A stretch of 64,000 nucleotides of DNA, from contig JAUIEJ010000001.1 in NCBI GenBank assembly GCA_030428885.1, forward strand, positions 434,001-498,000, in the 5' to 3' direction. This DNA comes from Gemmatimonadota bacterium (GTDB lineage: Bacteria > Gemmatimonadota > Gemmatimonadetes > Longimicrobiales > Gaopeijiaceae). The notes beneath the pieces were generated by a model that saw only the letters and a program-made list of their open reading frames with translations, made no database searches and was not told where the DNA came from. A program made the position numbers and the translations under genes. Positions 17,323 to 26,003 of this stretch are shown one piece after another. Numbering within the stretch: position 1 is the first letter of the stretch; each line of letters begins with the position of its first letter.

Positions 17323-19899
17323 CTAGCCGACCCGCCCCAGCAGCCGCTCCAGCGCGCCCAGGATGTCGGGGCGTTCGTCCAGCACGGCCCGCAGCGGGTC
17401 CCGGCCCAGGTGTTCCATGCGCTCCGCCGCGTCCCGCACGGTGAAGTCCCGGGGGCCGAGTTCGGGGGTCACCTCGCTCCATTCCAGGGGCATGCTCACC
17501 GAGGCCTCGGGTACGGGGCGCGTGGAGAACGGGGCCACCAGGAGCTTTCCCCATCCGTTCTGGAGGAAGTCCACGTAGACCTTCCCGTCCCGGCGCTCGA
17601 TGACCCGGTCGATGGTGGCGATGTCTCCCCGCTCCTGGACGGCCACGGTGGCCAGGAGCTGGCCCAGGAGCTTGCACTGCTCGTGGGTGAGTCGGCCCCC
17701 CAGGGGCACCAGCAGGTGGAGTCCCGACGACCCGCTGGTCTTCAGGTGGAGGGGCAGGGCGATGTCGTCGCAGATGGTCTTGATGGCCAGGGCCAGCTCC
17801 ACCACGTCGGTGAAGGGGGCCTCCTTGGGGTCCAGGTCGAGAATGCACCAGTCCGGGTGGCCCAGGGTATCGACCCGGCTGCCCCACACGTGCATGAGCA
17901 GCGCCGCCGAATTGGCGACGTACCGGAGTCCCAGGGCATCGTCGATGACGAAGTAGTCCAGGTCTCGCTCGCTCCCCTCGCTGTAGACCGTCTCGGTGCG
18001 GATCCACTCCGGCGCCCAGTCCGGGGCGTTCTTCTGGTAGAACGACGACCCGTGAATGCCGTCGGGATACCGGGTGAGCACCAGGCAGCGGTCCTTCAGA
18101 TAGGGCAGCATCCACGGGGCGATGGCGTCGTAGTAGGCGATCACCTCGCCCTTGGTCACCTCCGCTTCCGGGTACAGCACCTTGTCCTGATTCGTGAGGG
18201 CCACGGAGCGTTCGATGCCCCCTGTCACCGGCCCCGGTTCGGGCAGGAGGTCCTCGGCGTCGGCCTCGGGGTCCGCCGCCCGGGGATCGGCGCCCGGGTC
18301 TCCCGCGGGACCCACGCACTCGGTGGGGTCCTTGTCGTCCCGGAGCCGCTCGAACACCGGGTGCCGCAGATGTCCGGCCCCCGTGAGTTCCTTGTACTTC
18401 ACCTCCACCACGAGCCGCGGCTCCACCCAATGGTGCCCGCCGGACCGGGGCACCTCGCCGGTGCAGGGCGGATCGTCGACGGGGCGTTCGGCCAGCAGGG
18501 TCTCGAGGGACTCCAGCTTGGCCTGGTCGAATCCCGTGCCCACCGACCCCACGTAGACCAGCTCGGCTCCGGGGTCGTCCTTCGGCGGCGAGGTCCAGCG
18601 GGCCAGGTGAAGCGCGCCGAAGGCGCTCCGGGTGCCCCGGGGATCGGTCCACCCCACCACCACGAAGTCGTCGCCGCGAATCGTGCGGATCTTGAGCCAG
18701 TCCTCCGATCGGCCCGTGGCGTAGGGGGCGTCGGCCTTCTTGGCCACCACGCCTTCGATGCCCAATCCGGCGGCGTGGCGGAACACCGCTTCGCCCTCCC
18801 GCTCGATGTGTTCGGAAAACCGGATGGGTCCCACCGAGGGCAGGAGTTCCCGGAGCAGGCGCTTCCGAACCAGAAGGGGGAGGGGGCGGAGATCGAGTCC
18901 CCCGAAATCCAGCAGGTCGAAGGCGTAATAGGTGGCCGGCAACTGGACCGAAGCCGCCGCCACGTCGGGCCGCTTGGTGAGGCGTCCCCGCTTCTGGAGG
19001 AGCGAGAACGAGGGGAGGCCCCGGGCGTCGTGGACCACCACCTCGCCGTCCAGGACCAGGCCCGGGTAGGGCAATCCCCGCACCGCCCGGGCGATCTCGG
19101 GAAAGGTGTCGGTGAGGTCGTTGCCGTTGCGCGACCAGAGCACGGCGCCGCCTCCCGTGCGTTCGGCGGCGATGCGGTAGCCGTCGTACTTGATCTCGAA
19201 CACCCAGCCGTCGCGGGAAAACGGCTCGTCGAGGGCCGTGGCCAGCATGAGGGGAGGCGCACTGCCGTCCCGGGTCCGCTCCCGGGCCCCGGCCCCGGCG
19301 GCCTCCTCCACGAGTCGCGCCTCCTTGGCCTCGGGCTCGGCCAGTTCGTCGACGGTGAGTCCCGACAGGATGGAGTCCCGGGGGTAGATGTCGGTGCCCC
19401 CCTCGTCCACCAGGGCGTCGCGCTCCTTGATGAGGAGCCAGTGGTTGTCGCCGTTCCGGGGCGTGTGGACCAGGGTCCACAGACCTTTGAGCTTGTAGCC
19501 CCGCAACTCGAAGAGCAGCTTGCCGTGCTCCAGGCCGTGGGGCGGCCCCCCGGGTTGGGTGGGAATCTCCACCCACACCCCCCGGTCCCAGCAGATGGAG
19601 GGCCCGGCGCCGTACTGACCGTCGGGAATCACGCCCTCGAAGTCGGCGTACTCCAGGGGGTGGGGTTCCACGTGGACGGCGAGACGTTTGTCGGCGGGAT
19701 CGGGAGAGGGCCCCTTGGGCACCGCCCACGATTCCAGGGCGCCGTCCATCTCCAGGCGCAGGTCCCAGTGCAGGTTCCGCGCGGCGTGCATCTGCACCAC
19801 GAAGAGGCGGGCGCCGGAGCCGCTCCGGGCGCCCCCGAACGGCTCGGGCGTGCGTCCCGCCGCCCGCTTCTCCCGGTAGCGGTCGAGGCGATCGGCCAC
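17323..19899 (-). CDS. ligD: ATP-dependent DNA ligase LigD (phosphoesterase-ligase-polymerase), NHEJ
   Basis: 858 residues with the three LigD modules in the Pseudomonas order. The 3'-phosphoesterase domain (about 25-160) has 'VQMHAARNLHWDLRLEMDG' with His38, His44 and Asp46 as likely catalytic residues. The ligase domain (about 213-530) has the nucleotidyl lysine in 'FEIKYDGYR' (Lys237). The polymerase/primase domain (about 560-858) has 'NQDKVLYP', 'SFYQKNAPDW', metal-binding 'ILDLDP' and 'LKTSGSSGLHLLVPL'. LigD repairs double-strand breaks with Ku, which is encoded at 22358. The gene lies 7 bases downstream of the M28 peptidase gene, so the two may be co-transcribed. Confidence 0.96.
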   Translation of the reverse strand: MADRLDRYREKRAAGRTPEPFGGARSGSGARLFVVQMHAARNLHWDLRLEMDGALESWAVPKGPSPDPADKRLAVHVEPHPLEYADFEGVIPDGQYGAGPSICWDRGVWVEIPTQPGGPPHGLEHGKLLFELRGYKLKGLWTLVHTPRNGDNHWLLIKERDALVDEGGTDIYPRDSILSGLTVDELAEPEAKEARLVEEAAGAGARERTRDGSAPPLMLATALDEPFSRDGWVFEIKYDGYRIAAERTGGGAVLWSRNGNDLTDTFPEIARAVRGLPYPGLVLDGEVVVHDARGLPSFSLLQKRGRLTKRPDVAAASVQLPATYYAFDLLDFGGLDLRPLPLLVRKRLLRELLPSVGPIRFSEHIEREGEAVFRHAAGLGIEGVVAKKADAPYATGRSEDWLKIRTIRGDDFVVVGWTDPRGTRSAFGALHLARWTSPPKDDPGAELVYVGSVGTGFDQAKLESLETLLAERPVDDPPCTGEVPRSGGHHWVEPRLVVEVKYKELTGAGHLRHPVFERLRDDKDPTECVGPAGDPGADPRAADPEADAEDLLPEPGPVTGGIERSVALTNQDKVLYPEAEVTKGEVIAYYDAIAPWMLPYLKDRCLVLTRYPDGIHGSSFYQKNAPDWAPEWIRTETVYSEGSERDLDYFVIDDALGLRYVANSAALLMHVWGSRVDTLGHPDWCILDLDPKEAPFTDVVELALAIKTICDDIALPLHLKTSGSSGLHLLVPLGGRLTHEQCKLLGQLLATVAVQERGDIATIDRVIERRDGKVYVDFLQNGWGKLLVAPFSTRPVPEASVSMPLEWSEVTPELGPRDFTVRDAAERMEHLGRDPLRAVLDERPDILGALERLLGRVG

Positions 19900-19906
19900 C
19901 CCCGGA

Positions 19907-21013
19907 TCAACCTCCCCCAGGGGTGGGCGGTTCCGGGCGTCCCCCTTCGTTCCACTGGGGTCGGGGACCCCGGGCCAGGCCCTGCACCATGGCGATGGCG
20001 GCCTCGGTCAGCGCCGCCATGTGCTCCAGATCCACGAGCTCCACTTCGTCGCTGGGCCGGTGGTAGTCGGTGTGGAGGTTGTACGACGAGAGGGTGTGGG
20101 CCGGGATCCCGGCCTGGGCGAAGGGCAGGTTGTCGCTGCGGAAGAAGAACCGCATCTCGGGGCGGGGATCGGCCACGATGGGACTCCCGGCGGCGGCGAG
20201 CCAGTCGCCCATGGTGGAGCGCTCGTACCCGGTGAGCCACCCCTTGCCCGGGCCCCCGGCCAGGGAGTCGGGACGGCCGATCATCTCGATCTGGAGATCG
20301 GCCACGATGGAATCCACCGGCACCGTTGGATTGCGCAGGAACCAGCGGGGCCCGAGGAGGCCGATCTCCTCGGCGGAGAACAGGGCCACCAGCACGCTGC
20401 GCCCCGGGCGTTCCCTCACCAGATCCCGGGCGATCTCCAGTGCCGCCACCGTGCCCGAGGCGTCGTCGTCGGCGCCGTTGTAGATGGAGTCGCCGTCCAC
20501 CGCTTCGCCCACGCCGATGTGGTCGTAGTGGGACCCCACGATGATCACCTCGTGGGCCAGGGCAGGGTCGTCGCCCCGGATCATGCCCAGCACGTTCCAC
20601 GCGGTGGCCCGGTCCTCGTCGGCCAGTCCGTCGAGGCCCATGCCCTGGGGCGGGAGGCTCAGGCGGGTCCGGCCCTGATTGTCGGTGACCCGCAGCAGGG
20701 GCACGGGCTGGAGGTACCCGTCCTCCCCGGCGGGCTCCACGCCGAGCCGTTCCAGTTCCGACACGAGCCAGTCCCGGGCTCGGATCTCGCCGGCCGTGGC
20801 CGTGCGGCGGCCCTCCATCTCGTCGGACGCCAGGACGCCGAGGGCCGCGCCCAGGCGCTCGGCCCGGGAGAGGCCGTCGTCGGCGAGGGCCGGAACGGCG
20901 GGTTCGGTGGACGGGTCGGAGCTCTCGTCGCCGGCGTTCCCGCCGCAGGCGGCGACGGGGATCCAGGCCAGAAGCGAGAGGAGCGCGGCGAAGGGGGCCG
21001 GGCGGAAGCGCAT
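19907..21013 (-). CDS. M28 family zinc aminopeptidase-like lipoprotein
   Basis: 368 residues. ATG 21013 is preceded by a GGAG-like site and gives a lipoprotein signal ('AWIPVAACGG', Cys23). The peptidase domain carries the M28 metal set: 'GSHYDHIG' (His162), 'NGADDDASGT' (bridging Asp about 182-183), 'SAEEIGLLG' (Glu215-Glu216), 'ADLQIEMIG' (about 239-243) and 'DYHRPSDE' (His318). This predicts a di-zinc exopeptidase anchored in the envelope, releasing N-terminal residues from peptides. It lies upstream of ligD on the same strand; the functional link is probably only positional. Confidence 0.9.
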   Translation of the reverse strand: MRFRPAPFAALLSLLAWIPVAACGGNAGDESSDPSTEPAVPALADDGLSRAERLGAALGVLASDEMEGRRTATAGEIRARDWLVSELERLGVEPAGEDGYLQPVPLLRVTDNQGRTRLSLPPQGMGLDGLADEDRATAWNVLGMIRGDDPALAHEVIIVGSHYDHIGVGEAVDGDSIYNGADDDASGTVAALEIARDLVRERPGRSVLVALFSAEEIGLLGPRWFLRNPTVPVDSIVADLQIEMIGRPDSLAGGPGKGWLTGYERSTMGDWLAAAGSPIVADPRPEMRFFFRSDNLPFAQAGIPAHTLSSYNLHTDYHRPSDEVELVDLEHMAALTEAAIAMVQGLARGPRPQWNEGGRPEPPTPGGG

Positions 21014-21139
21014 GATGAAGTCTCCATGGGTGCGGTCGACGCCCCGAAAGTCGGGGGGCGGCCCCGCCTGCGCCACCCGCCCGGCCCCCTGCGCGGCGGC
21101 CGGGGTTGCCCGGGAGGCCGCCGGGCGCAACTTCAGCCC

Positions 21140-22240
21140 ATGAGCCCTTCCGACCCCGTGAGGCGGGCCGGGGCGCTGCTCTCGGTGGGCGTGCGAGGAG
21201 CGGTGCCCGGCGATCCCCGCCTCGAAGCCGATCTCGACGTCTGCGCCGCCGCGGGCGTGGGCAGCGTGGTGCTCTTCGACGTCGACGTGCCCCGATATCG
21301 GGCGCTTCTTGCCCAGGGGGCGGCCCCGGACGACGCCCGTCGAGCCGCCGTCCGCAACGTGGAGTCGCCCGAACAACTGGCCGCCCTCTGTGCCCACCTC
21401 CGGGCCCGGCTGGGCGACGGGCTCGTGATCCTGGTGGACCAGGAAGGGGGGGCGGTGGCGCGTCTCCGACCCGAGCGGGGCTTTCGGGCCACCCTGCCGT
21501 CGGCGGCGGCCTTCGCCCGTCTCCCGTCGGCGGAGCGGGTGGCGGCCTCCCGGCGCCAGGCCCGGGAGCTGGCGGAGCTCGGGTTCGACGGAAATCTGGC
21601 GCCGGTGGTGGACCTGGCGGTCCGTCCCGACGGCCCCCTGGCCCGGAAGGAGCGCACCTTCGACGCCGACCCCGGGGCGGTGGTCGCCTGCGCCCGGGAT
21701 CTGGTGGCGGGGCATCGGGCCGAGGGGCTGGTCACCTGCCTCAAACACTTCCCCGGCCTGGGTTCACCGGAGCTGGACACCCATCGGGCCCGACCCGTGC
21801 TGGGCGACACCTACGACCCGGACCGGGAACTCCACCCCTACCGGGCGCTCCTGGCCGATCCCGTGCCGCCGGAGATGGTCATGGCGTCCCACGCCGTGTG
21901 GGCCGCCGTGGATCCGGATCGTCCCTCGTCGGCCTCCCCGGCCGTGCTGGGGGGCGTGCTCCGGGAGGAGCTGGGTTTTCAGGGCGTCGTCGCCACGGAT
22001 TCACTGGACATGGGCGGGGCGGGGCAGGGGTCGGTGCCGGCGGCGGTGGCCGCCCTGGCGGCCGGTGCCGACCTCCTCATGGACGCCGTGAACCTGGACG
22101 GTCCCGCCGAGGGGGTGCACCACCCGGCCGGGGCGCTGGCCCACGCCCTGGTGGAGGCGGTGGAGTCGGGGGCGGTGGAGGGCGGTTGGCCCGAGATGGA
22201 CCGCCGGGCCGTCCGGGTTCGGGGGCTCCGTCGGAGCTGA
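21140..22240 (+). CDS. Glycoside hydrolase family 3 protein, NagZ-like beta-N-acetylhexosaminidase
   Basis: 366 residues with no signal peptide, so cytoplasmic. The GH3 N-terminal barrel is complete: 'GLVILVDQEGGAVARLRP' (substrate-binding, NagZ-like 'DQEGG'), 'NLAPVVDLAV', 'CLKHFPGLGSPELDTHRARP' (Lys202-His203 and the Asp-His dyad about 216-218 that acts as general acid/base in NagZ) and 'GVVATDSLDMGG' with nucleophile Asp287. NagZ enzymes remove GlcNAc from muropeptides in cell-wall recycling. The usual KHFPGHG reads KHFPGLG here. It is divergent from the M28 gene, and 117 bases upstream of ku. Confidence 0.88.
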   Translation: MSPSDPVRRAGALLSVGVRGAVPGDPRLEADLDVCAAAGVGSVVLFDVDVPRYRALLAQGAAPDDARRAAVRNVESPEQLAALCAHLRARLGDGLVILVDQEGGAVARLRPERGFRATLPSAAAFARLPSAERVAASRRQARELAELGFDGNLAPVVDLAVRPDGPLARKERTFDADPGAVVACARDLVAGHRAEGLVTCLKHFPGLGSPELDTHRARPVLGDTYDPDRELHPYRALLADPVPPEMVMASHAVWAAVDPDRPSSASPAVLGGVLREELGFQGVVATDSLDMGGAGQGSVPAAVAALAAGADLLMDAVNLDGPAEGVHHPAGALAHALVEAVESGAVEGGWPEMDRRAVRVRGLRRS

Positions 22241-22357
22241 GATCCTTGCCCCGCCCGCTGCGGGGAACACATGTTTCGGGTCCTCCGGCCCGCACCCTCC
22301 TCGGCAACGACGCCGCGCGGGGACGCGCCGGTACCACACATGACGAGGATCCGGTCC

Positions 22358-23209
22358 ATGAGCGCACGCGCCATCGGGACGTCCACCATCTCGTTCGGTC
22401 TGGTCTCGATTCCGGTGAAGCTGTACTCCACGGGCGAGAGCGGACGCCGCATCTCGTTCAACATGATGCACGAGGAGTGCGGCACCCGGGTCAAGCAGCA
22501 GTACATCTGCCCCAAATGCGACGTGGTGGTGCCCCGGAGCGACATGACCAAGGGCTACGAGTTCGCCAAGGGTCAGTACGTGCTCTTCGACGACGACGAG
22601 CTCAAGGCGCTGGAGATGCCCAAGAAGGACTCCATCGAGATCCACGAATTCGTGCCGGCCGACGAGGTCGAGCCCGTGTACTTCGACAAGCCCTACTACC
22701 TGGGTCCGGACAAGGGCGCGGCCCGGGCCTACCGACTCCTGTCCAAGGCGCTGCGGGAGAGCGGGCGGGTGGCCATCGCCAGCTACGCCACCCGGGGCAA
22801 GCAGTACCTGGTCCAGATCCGTCCCAACGACGAGGGACTGGTTCTCGATCAGCTCCGCTACGCCGAGGAGGTGCGCCGGTTCGACGAGGTGCCCATCGAC
22901 GAGGCCGAGGTGAAGGACGCCGAACTGGAGCTGGCCCGGCAGCTCATCGACCAGGCCGCCAGCGACGCGTTCGACGCCACCCGGTACACCGACGAGGTGC
23001 GGGAGCGGGCCCTGGCCATGATCCAGGGCAAGGTCGAGGGGCAGGAGATCGTCACGGCGCCCCAGGAAGAGCCCGCCACCCAGATCATCGACCTCATGTC
23101 GGCGCTCAAGGCGTCGTTGGCCGAGGAAGGGGACCGCAAGCCGGCGGCGAAGGCGGGCAAGAAGACGAGCAGGGGCACCGGCAGGAAGAAGAAGGCCGCC
23201 GGGGGCTGA
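22358..23209 (+). CDS. ku: Ku protein, non-homologous end joining
   Basis: 283 residues. ATG 22358 has a GAGGA sequence 9-12 bases upstream; another ATG at 22340 would add six residues. The prokaryotic Ku core is plain: 'RAIGTSTISFGLVSIPVKLY' at the start, 'CPKCDVVVPRSDMTKGYEF', 'YYLGPDKGAARAYRLLSKAL', 'IRPNDEGLVLDQLRYAEEVR'. A lysine-rich tail ('KAGKKTSRGTGRKKKAAGG') ends the protein, as in Ku forms that bind DNA non-specifically or recruit LigD. It forms a homodimer ring on DNA ends and works with the LigD encoded on the other strand. Confidence 0.97.
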   Translation: MSARAIGTSTISFGLVSIPVKLYSTGESGRRISFNMMHEECGTRVKQQYICPKCDVVVPRSDMTKGYEFAKGQYVLFDDDELKALEMPKKDSIEIHEFVPADEVEPVYFDKPYYLGPDKGAARAYRLLSKALRESGRVAIASYATRGKQYLVQIRPNDEGLVLDQLRYAEEVRRFDEVPIDEAEVKDAELELARQLIDQAASDAFDATRYTDEVRERALAMIQGKVEGQEIVTAPQEEPATQIIDLMSALKASLAEEGDRKPAAKAGKKTSRGTGRKKKAAGG

Positions 23210-23215
23210 TCCTCC

Positions 23216-24331
23216 ATGAAGGGTCGCCTCAGGGCCTACCGCCGAAGGGCGGTGGCGGCGTTCGTCGCTCTGGGCGTCATCCTGGGGTCGGGCATCGGCC
23301 TGGCCCTGGGGTCGTTCGACGGTGCCGTGGGTCGGCCCTCCCTCCACGGCGCGGTGGTGGGATTCTGGGCCGGCTTCGTGGTGGGACTCACGGAGGAATA
23401 CCTGGTGCCCCGCCTCGCCCGCTCCTGGGGCTTCCGGAGGTTGAACGCCTTCCGCCTCACCATCTTCGGGCTGGGACTCAGCGCCGCCGTCTTCGTGGGC
23501 AACGCCCTGCCCCGCATGATTCTGGAGGGCCTCGGCCCCGCGGCCGCCCTCGGCTCGTTCATGGAGAACGGCCATCCGCTCCGGGACATCGGAATCGCCC
23601 TGGTGGCCTCGCTGGTCATGACCTTCCTCCTCCAGATGCGCCGCCTCCACAACCGGGAGGAACTGTGGCGCCTGTTCACGGGCCGGTTCCACAGTCCCCG
23701 GGTGGAGCGGAGGGTCTTTCTGTTCGTCGACCTGGCCGATTCCACCGGCGCCGCCGAATCCCTGGGCCCCACGGCGTACAGCTCGTTCCTCCGGGACGCC
23801 TTCCGGGACATGGCCGAGCCGATCCTGGCCCACCGCGGCTTCGTCTATCAGCACGCGGGCGATGCGGTCATCGTGTCGTGGCCCTTCGCCCGAGCCCTGG
23901 CCGACTGCGCGTGCGTGCACTGCTTCTTCGACATCGCGGCGGCCCTGGCCCGGGAGGGCGACCGGTACGAGGCCCGCTACGGTCGCCGGCCCGCGGTGCG
24001 AGGCGCCATCCACGGAGGGCCGGTGGTGACCACCTGGGTGGGTGAAGCCAAGCGGGAACTCGCGTTCCACGGCGACACGGTGAACACGGTGGCCCGGCTC
24101 CAGGGGCTCGCCAGCAGCCTGAACCGCCCGCTGCTTGTGTCGGAATCGCTTCGCACTCACCTGGATCTTCCCGGTTTCCGGTCGGAGAACCTGGGCGCGT
24201 TCGACCTGCGGGGGCGGAGCACCCCCCTGGAGGTCTTCACGGTGCTTCCCTTGAGGACTGGACCGCTTGCGCCGCCTCCGACCCCCCCCGATCATCGTCC
24301 TCCCGCCCCCGCCGACCCCTCCGCCCGGTGA
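23216..24331 (+). CDS. Membrane-bound class III adenylate/guanylate cyclase
   Basis: 371 residues beginning 6 bases after the ku stop. The first 150 residues hold four predicted transmembrane helices. The catalytic domain follows with metal-binding 'VFLFVDLADSTG' (Asp172), 'HAGDAVIVSWPF' (Asp216) and 'HGDTVNTVARLQGLA', where the Asn and Arg are the transition-state residues. All key residues seem present, so it is probably active, making cAMP or possibly cGMP; specificity cannot be read safely. There is no fused receptor domain except the membrane part. It overlaps the following RidA gene by four bases (GTGA). Confidence 0.88.
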   Translation: MKGRLRAYRRRAVAAFVALGVILGSGIGLALGSFDGAVGRPSLHGAVVGFWAGFVVGLTEEYLVPRLARSWGFRRLNAFRLTIFGLGLSAAVFVGNALPRMILEGLGPAAALGSFMENGHPLRDIGIALVASLVMTFLLQMRRLHNREELWRLFTGRFHSPRVERRVFLFVDLADSTGAAESLGPTAYSSFLRDAFRDMAEPILAHRGFVYQHAGDAVIVSWPFARALADCACVHCFFDIAAALAREGDRYEARYGRRPAVRGAIHGGPVVTTWVGEAKRELAFHGDTVNTVARLQGLASSLNRPLLVSESLRTHLDLPGFRSENLGAFDLRGRSTPLEVFTVLPLRTGPLAPPPTPPDHRPPAPADPSAR

Positions 24332-24876
24332 ACACCATGCTGCGAATCCCTGCCGCGGTCCTCCTCTCCGCCGCCCTCCTGGCCCCCTCGGCCGCCGCCG
24401 CCCAGGACTACGACCCCGAGGCCCGCCTGGCCGACCTGGGCATCACCCTGCCCGTTCCCCAGGGGCCCAGTCGCTCCGCCTACGACCGCACGGTCCGGAC
24501 GGGCAACCTGGTCTTCACCGCCGGCCACGCCCCCTGCGGCGAGTGGGAGGGCACGGGTCGGGGCAAGGTGCCCACCGAGGCCAGCCTGGAGGAAGCCCAG
24601 GCCGCGGCCCGTCAGGTGGTGATCTGCATCCTGGGCTCCCTGAAGGCCGAGATCGGCGACCTGAGCCGGGTGACGCGGGTGGTCCGGGTGTTCGGCATGG
24701 TCAACTCGGCCCCCGACTTCACCCAGCAGTCCCAGGTGATGAACGCCGCCAGCGAACTCCTCAACGAGGTCTTCGGCGACCGGGGCCGCCACGTGCGGTC
24801 GGCCGTGGGCATGGCCGCGCTGCCGGTGAACCTGACCGTGGAGATCGAGATGGTCTTCGAGGTGGAGGAAGGCTGA
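24328..24876 (+). CDS. Exported RidA (YjgF/YER057c/UK114) family protein
   Basis: 182 residues from GTG 24328 (overlapping the cyclase stop); ATG 24337 gives nearly the same signal peptide, which ends about residue 24 ('PSAAAAQ'). The RidA fold follows: 'RTGNLVFTAGHAP', 'EAQAAARQVVICILGSLKAEIGDLSRVTRVVRVFGMVN', 'SELLNEVFGDRGRHVRSAVGMAALPVNLTVEIEMVFEV'. Cytoplasmic RidA deaminates reactive enamines. This sequence has 'RGRHVRSAVG' where RidA proper has an arginine that holds the substrate carboxylate, so it resembles the divergent 'RidA-like' subfamilies. Export is unusual but common for this subgroup. Confidence 0.85.
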   Translation: MNTMLRIPAAVLLSAALLAPSAAAAQDYDPEARLADLGITLPVPQGPSRSAYDRTVRTGNLVFTAGHAPCGEWEGTGRGKVPTEASLEEAQAAARQVVICILGSLKAEIGDLSRVTRVVRVFGMVNSAPDFTQQSQVMNAASELLNEVFGDRGRHVRSAVGMAALPVNLTVEIEMVFEVEEG

Positions 24877-25703
24877 CGGGATACACCACCCGCGAGGTTT
24901 CCGAGGTTCTCGGGATTCCGACCGACCGCCTCCGGCGGTGGGCCCGGCAGGGGCTTCTGGAGGCGGCAAAAAGTGCCGACGGCGGGTGGAGGTTCACCTT
25001 TCCCGACATCATTCTGCTGCGGGCCGCCGAGGAACTGCGGGAGGCCGGCGTCTCGGGCCAGCGCATCGCCCGAGCGCTTCGGAGCCTGGCGACCCAGCTT
25101 CCCGCAGGCCGCCCCCTGAGCGCGGTGCGCATCGCCGCCCGGGGCGACGAGGTGCTGGTCCGGGACGCCGACACGGTCTGGGCCCCCGCTACCGAGCAGG
25201 TGGCGTTCGACTTCTCCGTGGGCGAACTCGCCTCCCGGGTCGAACCGTTCGCCGCCCGCATGGCCCGGGAGCGCGAGGCCGCCGGCGACATGGGTGCCGA
25301 CGACTGGTACGACCTGGGCTTCGACCTGGAGGCCGTGTCCATGGTCGAGGCGAAACGGGCCTATGCCGAGGCATTGCGCCTCGATCCGGGGCATCCCGAC
25401 GCCCTGGTGAACATGGGACGCCTCCGTCACGAGGAAGGTGACCCGGCCGGTGCCGAGGCCCGGTATCGGGCGGCCCTGGCCACCGATCCGCATCACGCCG
25501 TGGCACGCTTCAACCTCGGCGTCGCCCTGGAGGACCAGGGCCGGACCGAGGCCGCCATCGTCGCCTATCGCCGCGCCATCGGTGGCGATCCGGGTCTTCC
25601 CCAGGCCCACTTCAATCTGGCCCGACTCCTGGAACGGGCCGGCGACGTGCAGGGGGCCGTGCGCCATCTGGCGGCCTATCGGCGCCTCCGGGAGACGGGC
25701 TGA
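24873..25703 (+). CDS. MerR-type HTH regulator fused to TPR repeats
   Basis: The frame starts inside the RidA stop region. The HTH begins 'YTTREVSEVLGIPTDRLRRWARQGLL', so the start must lie just upstream of 24879. No ATG, GTG or TTG is available there; CTG at 24873, behind GGAGGAAGG, is the best choice, giving 276 residues. Residues 1-70 are a MerR/Xre-like winged helix ('ADGGWRFTFPDIILLRAAEELREAGVSGQRI'). A middle segment of unknown role (about 75-150) leads to three or four TPR units (about 155-270, 'AYAEALRLDPGHPDALVNMGRL'). Family members act as one-component regulators. It directly precedes the riboswitch-led operon. Confidence 0.75.
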   Translation: MTGYTTREVSEVLGIPTDRLRRWARQGLLEAAKSADGGWRFTFPDIILLRAAEELREAGVSGQRIARALRSLATQLPAGRPLSAVRIAARGDEVLVRDADTVWAPATEQVAFDFSVGELASRVEPFAARMAREREAAGDMGADDWYDLGFDLEAVSMVEAKRAYAEALRLDPGHPDALVNMGRLRHEEGDPAGAEARYRAALATDPHHAVARFNLGVALEDQGRTEAAIVAYRRAIGGDPGLPQAHFNLARLLERAGDVQGAVRHLAAYRRLRETG

Positions 25704-25806
25704 GGGTATTCTGCGACCGTCCGGGTCGTTCGAAATGCACTGAATCGTGCGATTTTCGGCACCGATCTTGCCATCCGGAGATCTACGTACGGACCGGCAG
25801 AACGTC

Positions 25807-25893
25807 GGAGCCCGTAGCGGCAAACCGTCGGTGACGGCGGGACGCAAAGCCAGGGGTCCCTCGGAAGAGGGATGGCCCGGTTGCCGGGATTCC
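25807..25893 (+). ncRNA. Cyclic-di-GMP-I (GEMM-I) riboswitch aptamer
   Basis: The GEMM-I core is present. P1 can form between GGAGCCC (25807-25813) and GGGATTCC (25886-25893). CAAACC is followed by a stem CCGTCG/CGGCGG closed by a GTGA (GNRA) tetraloop, then the invariant GACGCAAAGCC, a P3 stem (GGGGTCCCTC...GAGGGATGGCCC) with the receptor region, and GGTTGCCG. Aligned to the Vibrio Vc2 aptamer, the ligand-contacting position equivalent to G20 reads G, which favours c-di-GMP over cGAMP (A20 in Geobacter cGAMP switches). It lies 111 bases before the multiheme cytochrome operon. Identification is by eye against the known consensus. Confidence 0.92.
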
Positions 25894-25955
25894 AGGCCGG
25901 AGGCGCTCGATGCGGGCGCCCCCCGACGGGGTCCTCACGAACCGTGAAGACACCC

Positions 25956-25984
25956 GGCCGCACGCCCTCCCGTGCGGCCTTTCC
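25956..25984 (+). terminator. Terminator-like hairpin, probable riboswitch expression platform
   Basis: A perfect 9-base-pair stem, GGCCGCACG with CGTGCGGCC (25956-25964 and 25971-25979), six-base loop CCCTCC, then TTT. It lies 62 bases after the aptamer and 20 bases before the first start codon, with AGGAG (25989-25993) immediately downstream. This position suits ligand-controlled termination. The T-tract is short, so it may need a helper factor or act on translation instead. Whether c-di-GMP turns the operon on or off cannot be told from the sequence. Confidence 0.7.
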
Positions 25985-26003
25985 AGACAGGAGAACAAAC
26001 GAC

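Noticed and set aside
25807-25893. cGAMP-specific (GEMM-Ib) or other riboswitch class
   Set aside because: The position equivalent to G20 is G rather than A, and GACGCAAAGCC with a GNRA-capped P2 is specific to GEMM-I. Ligand choice still needs an experiment.
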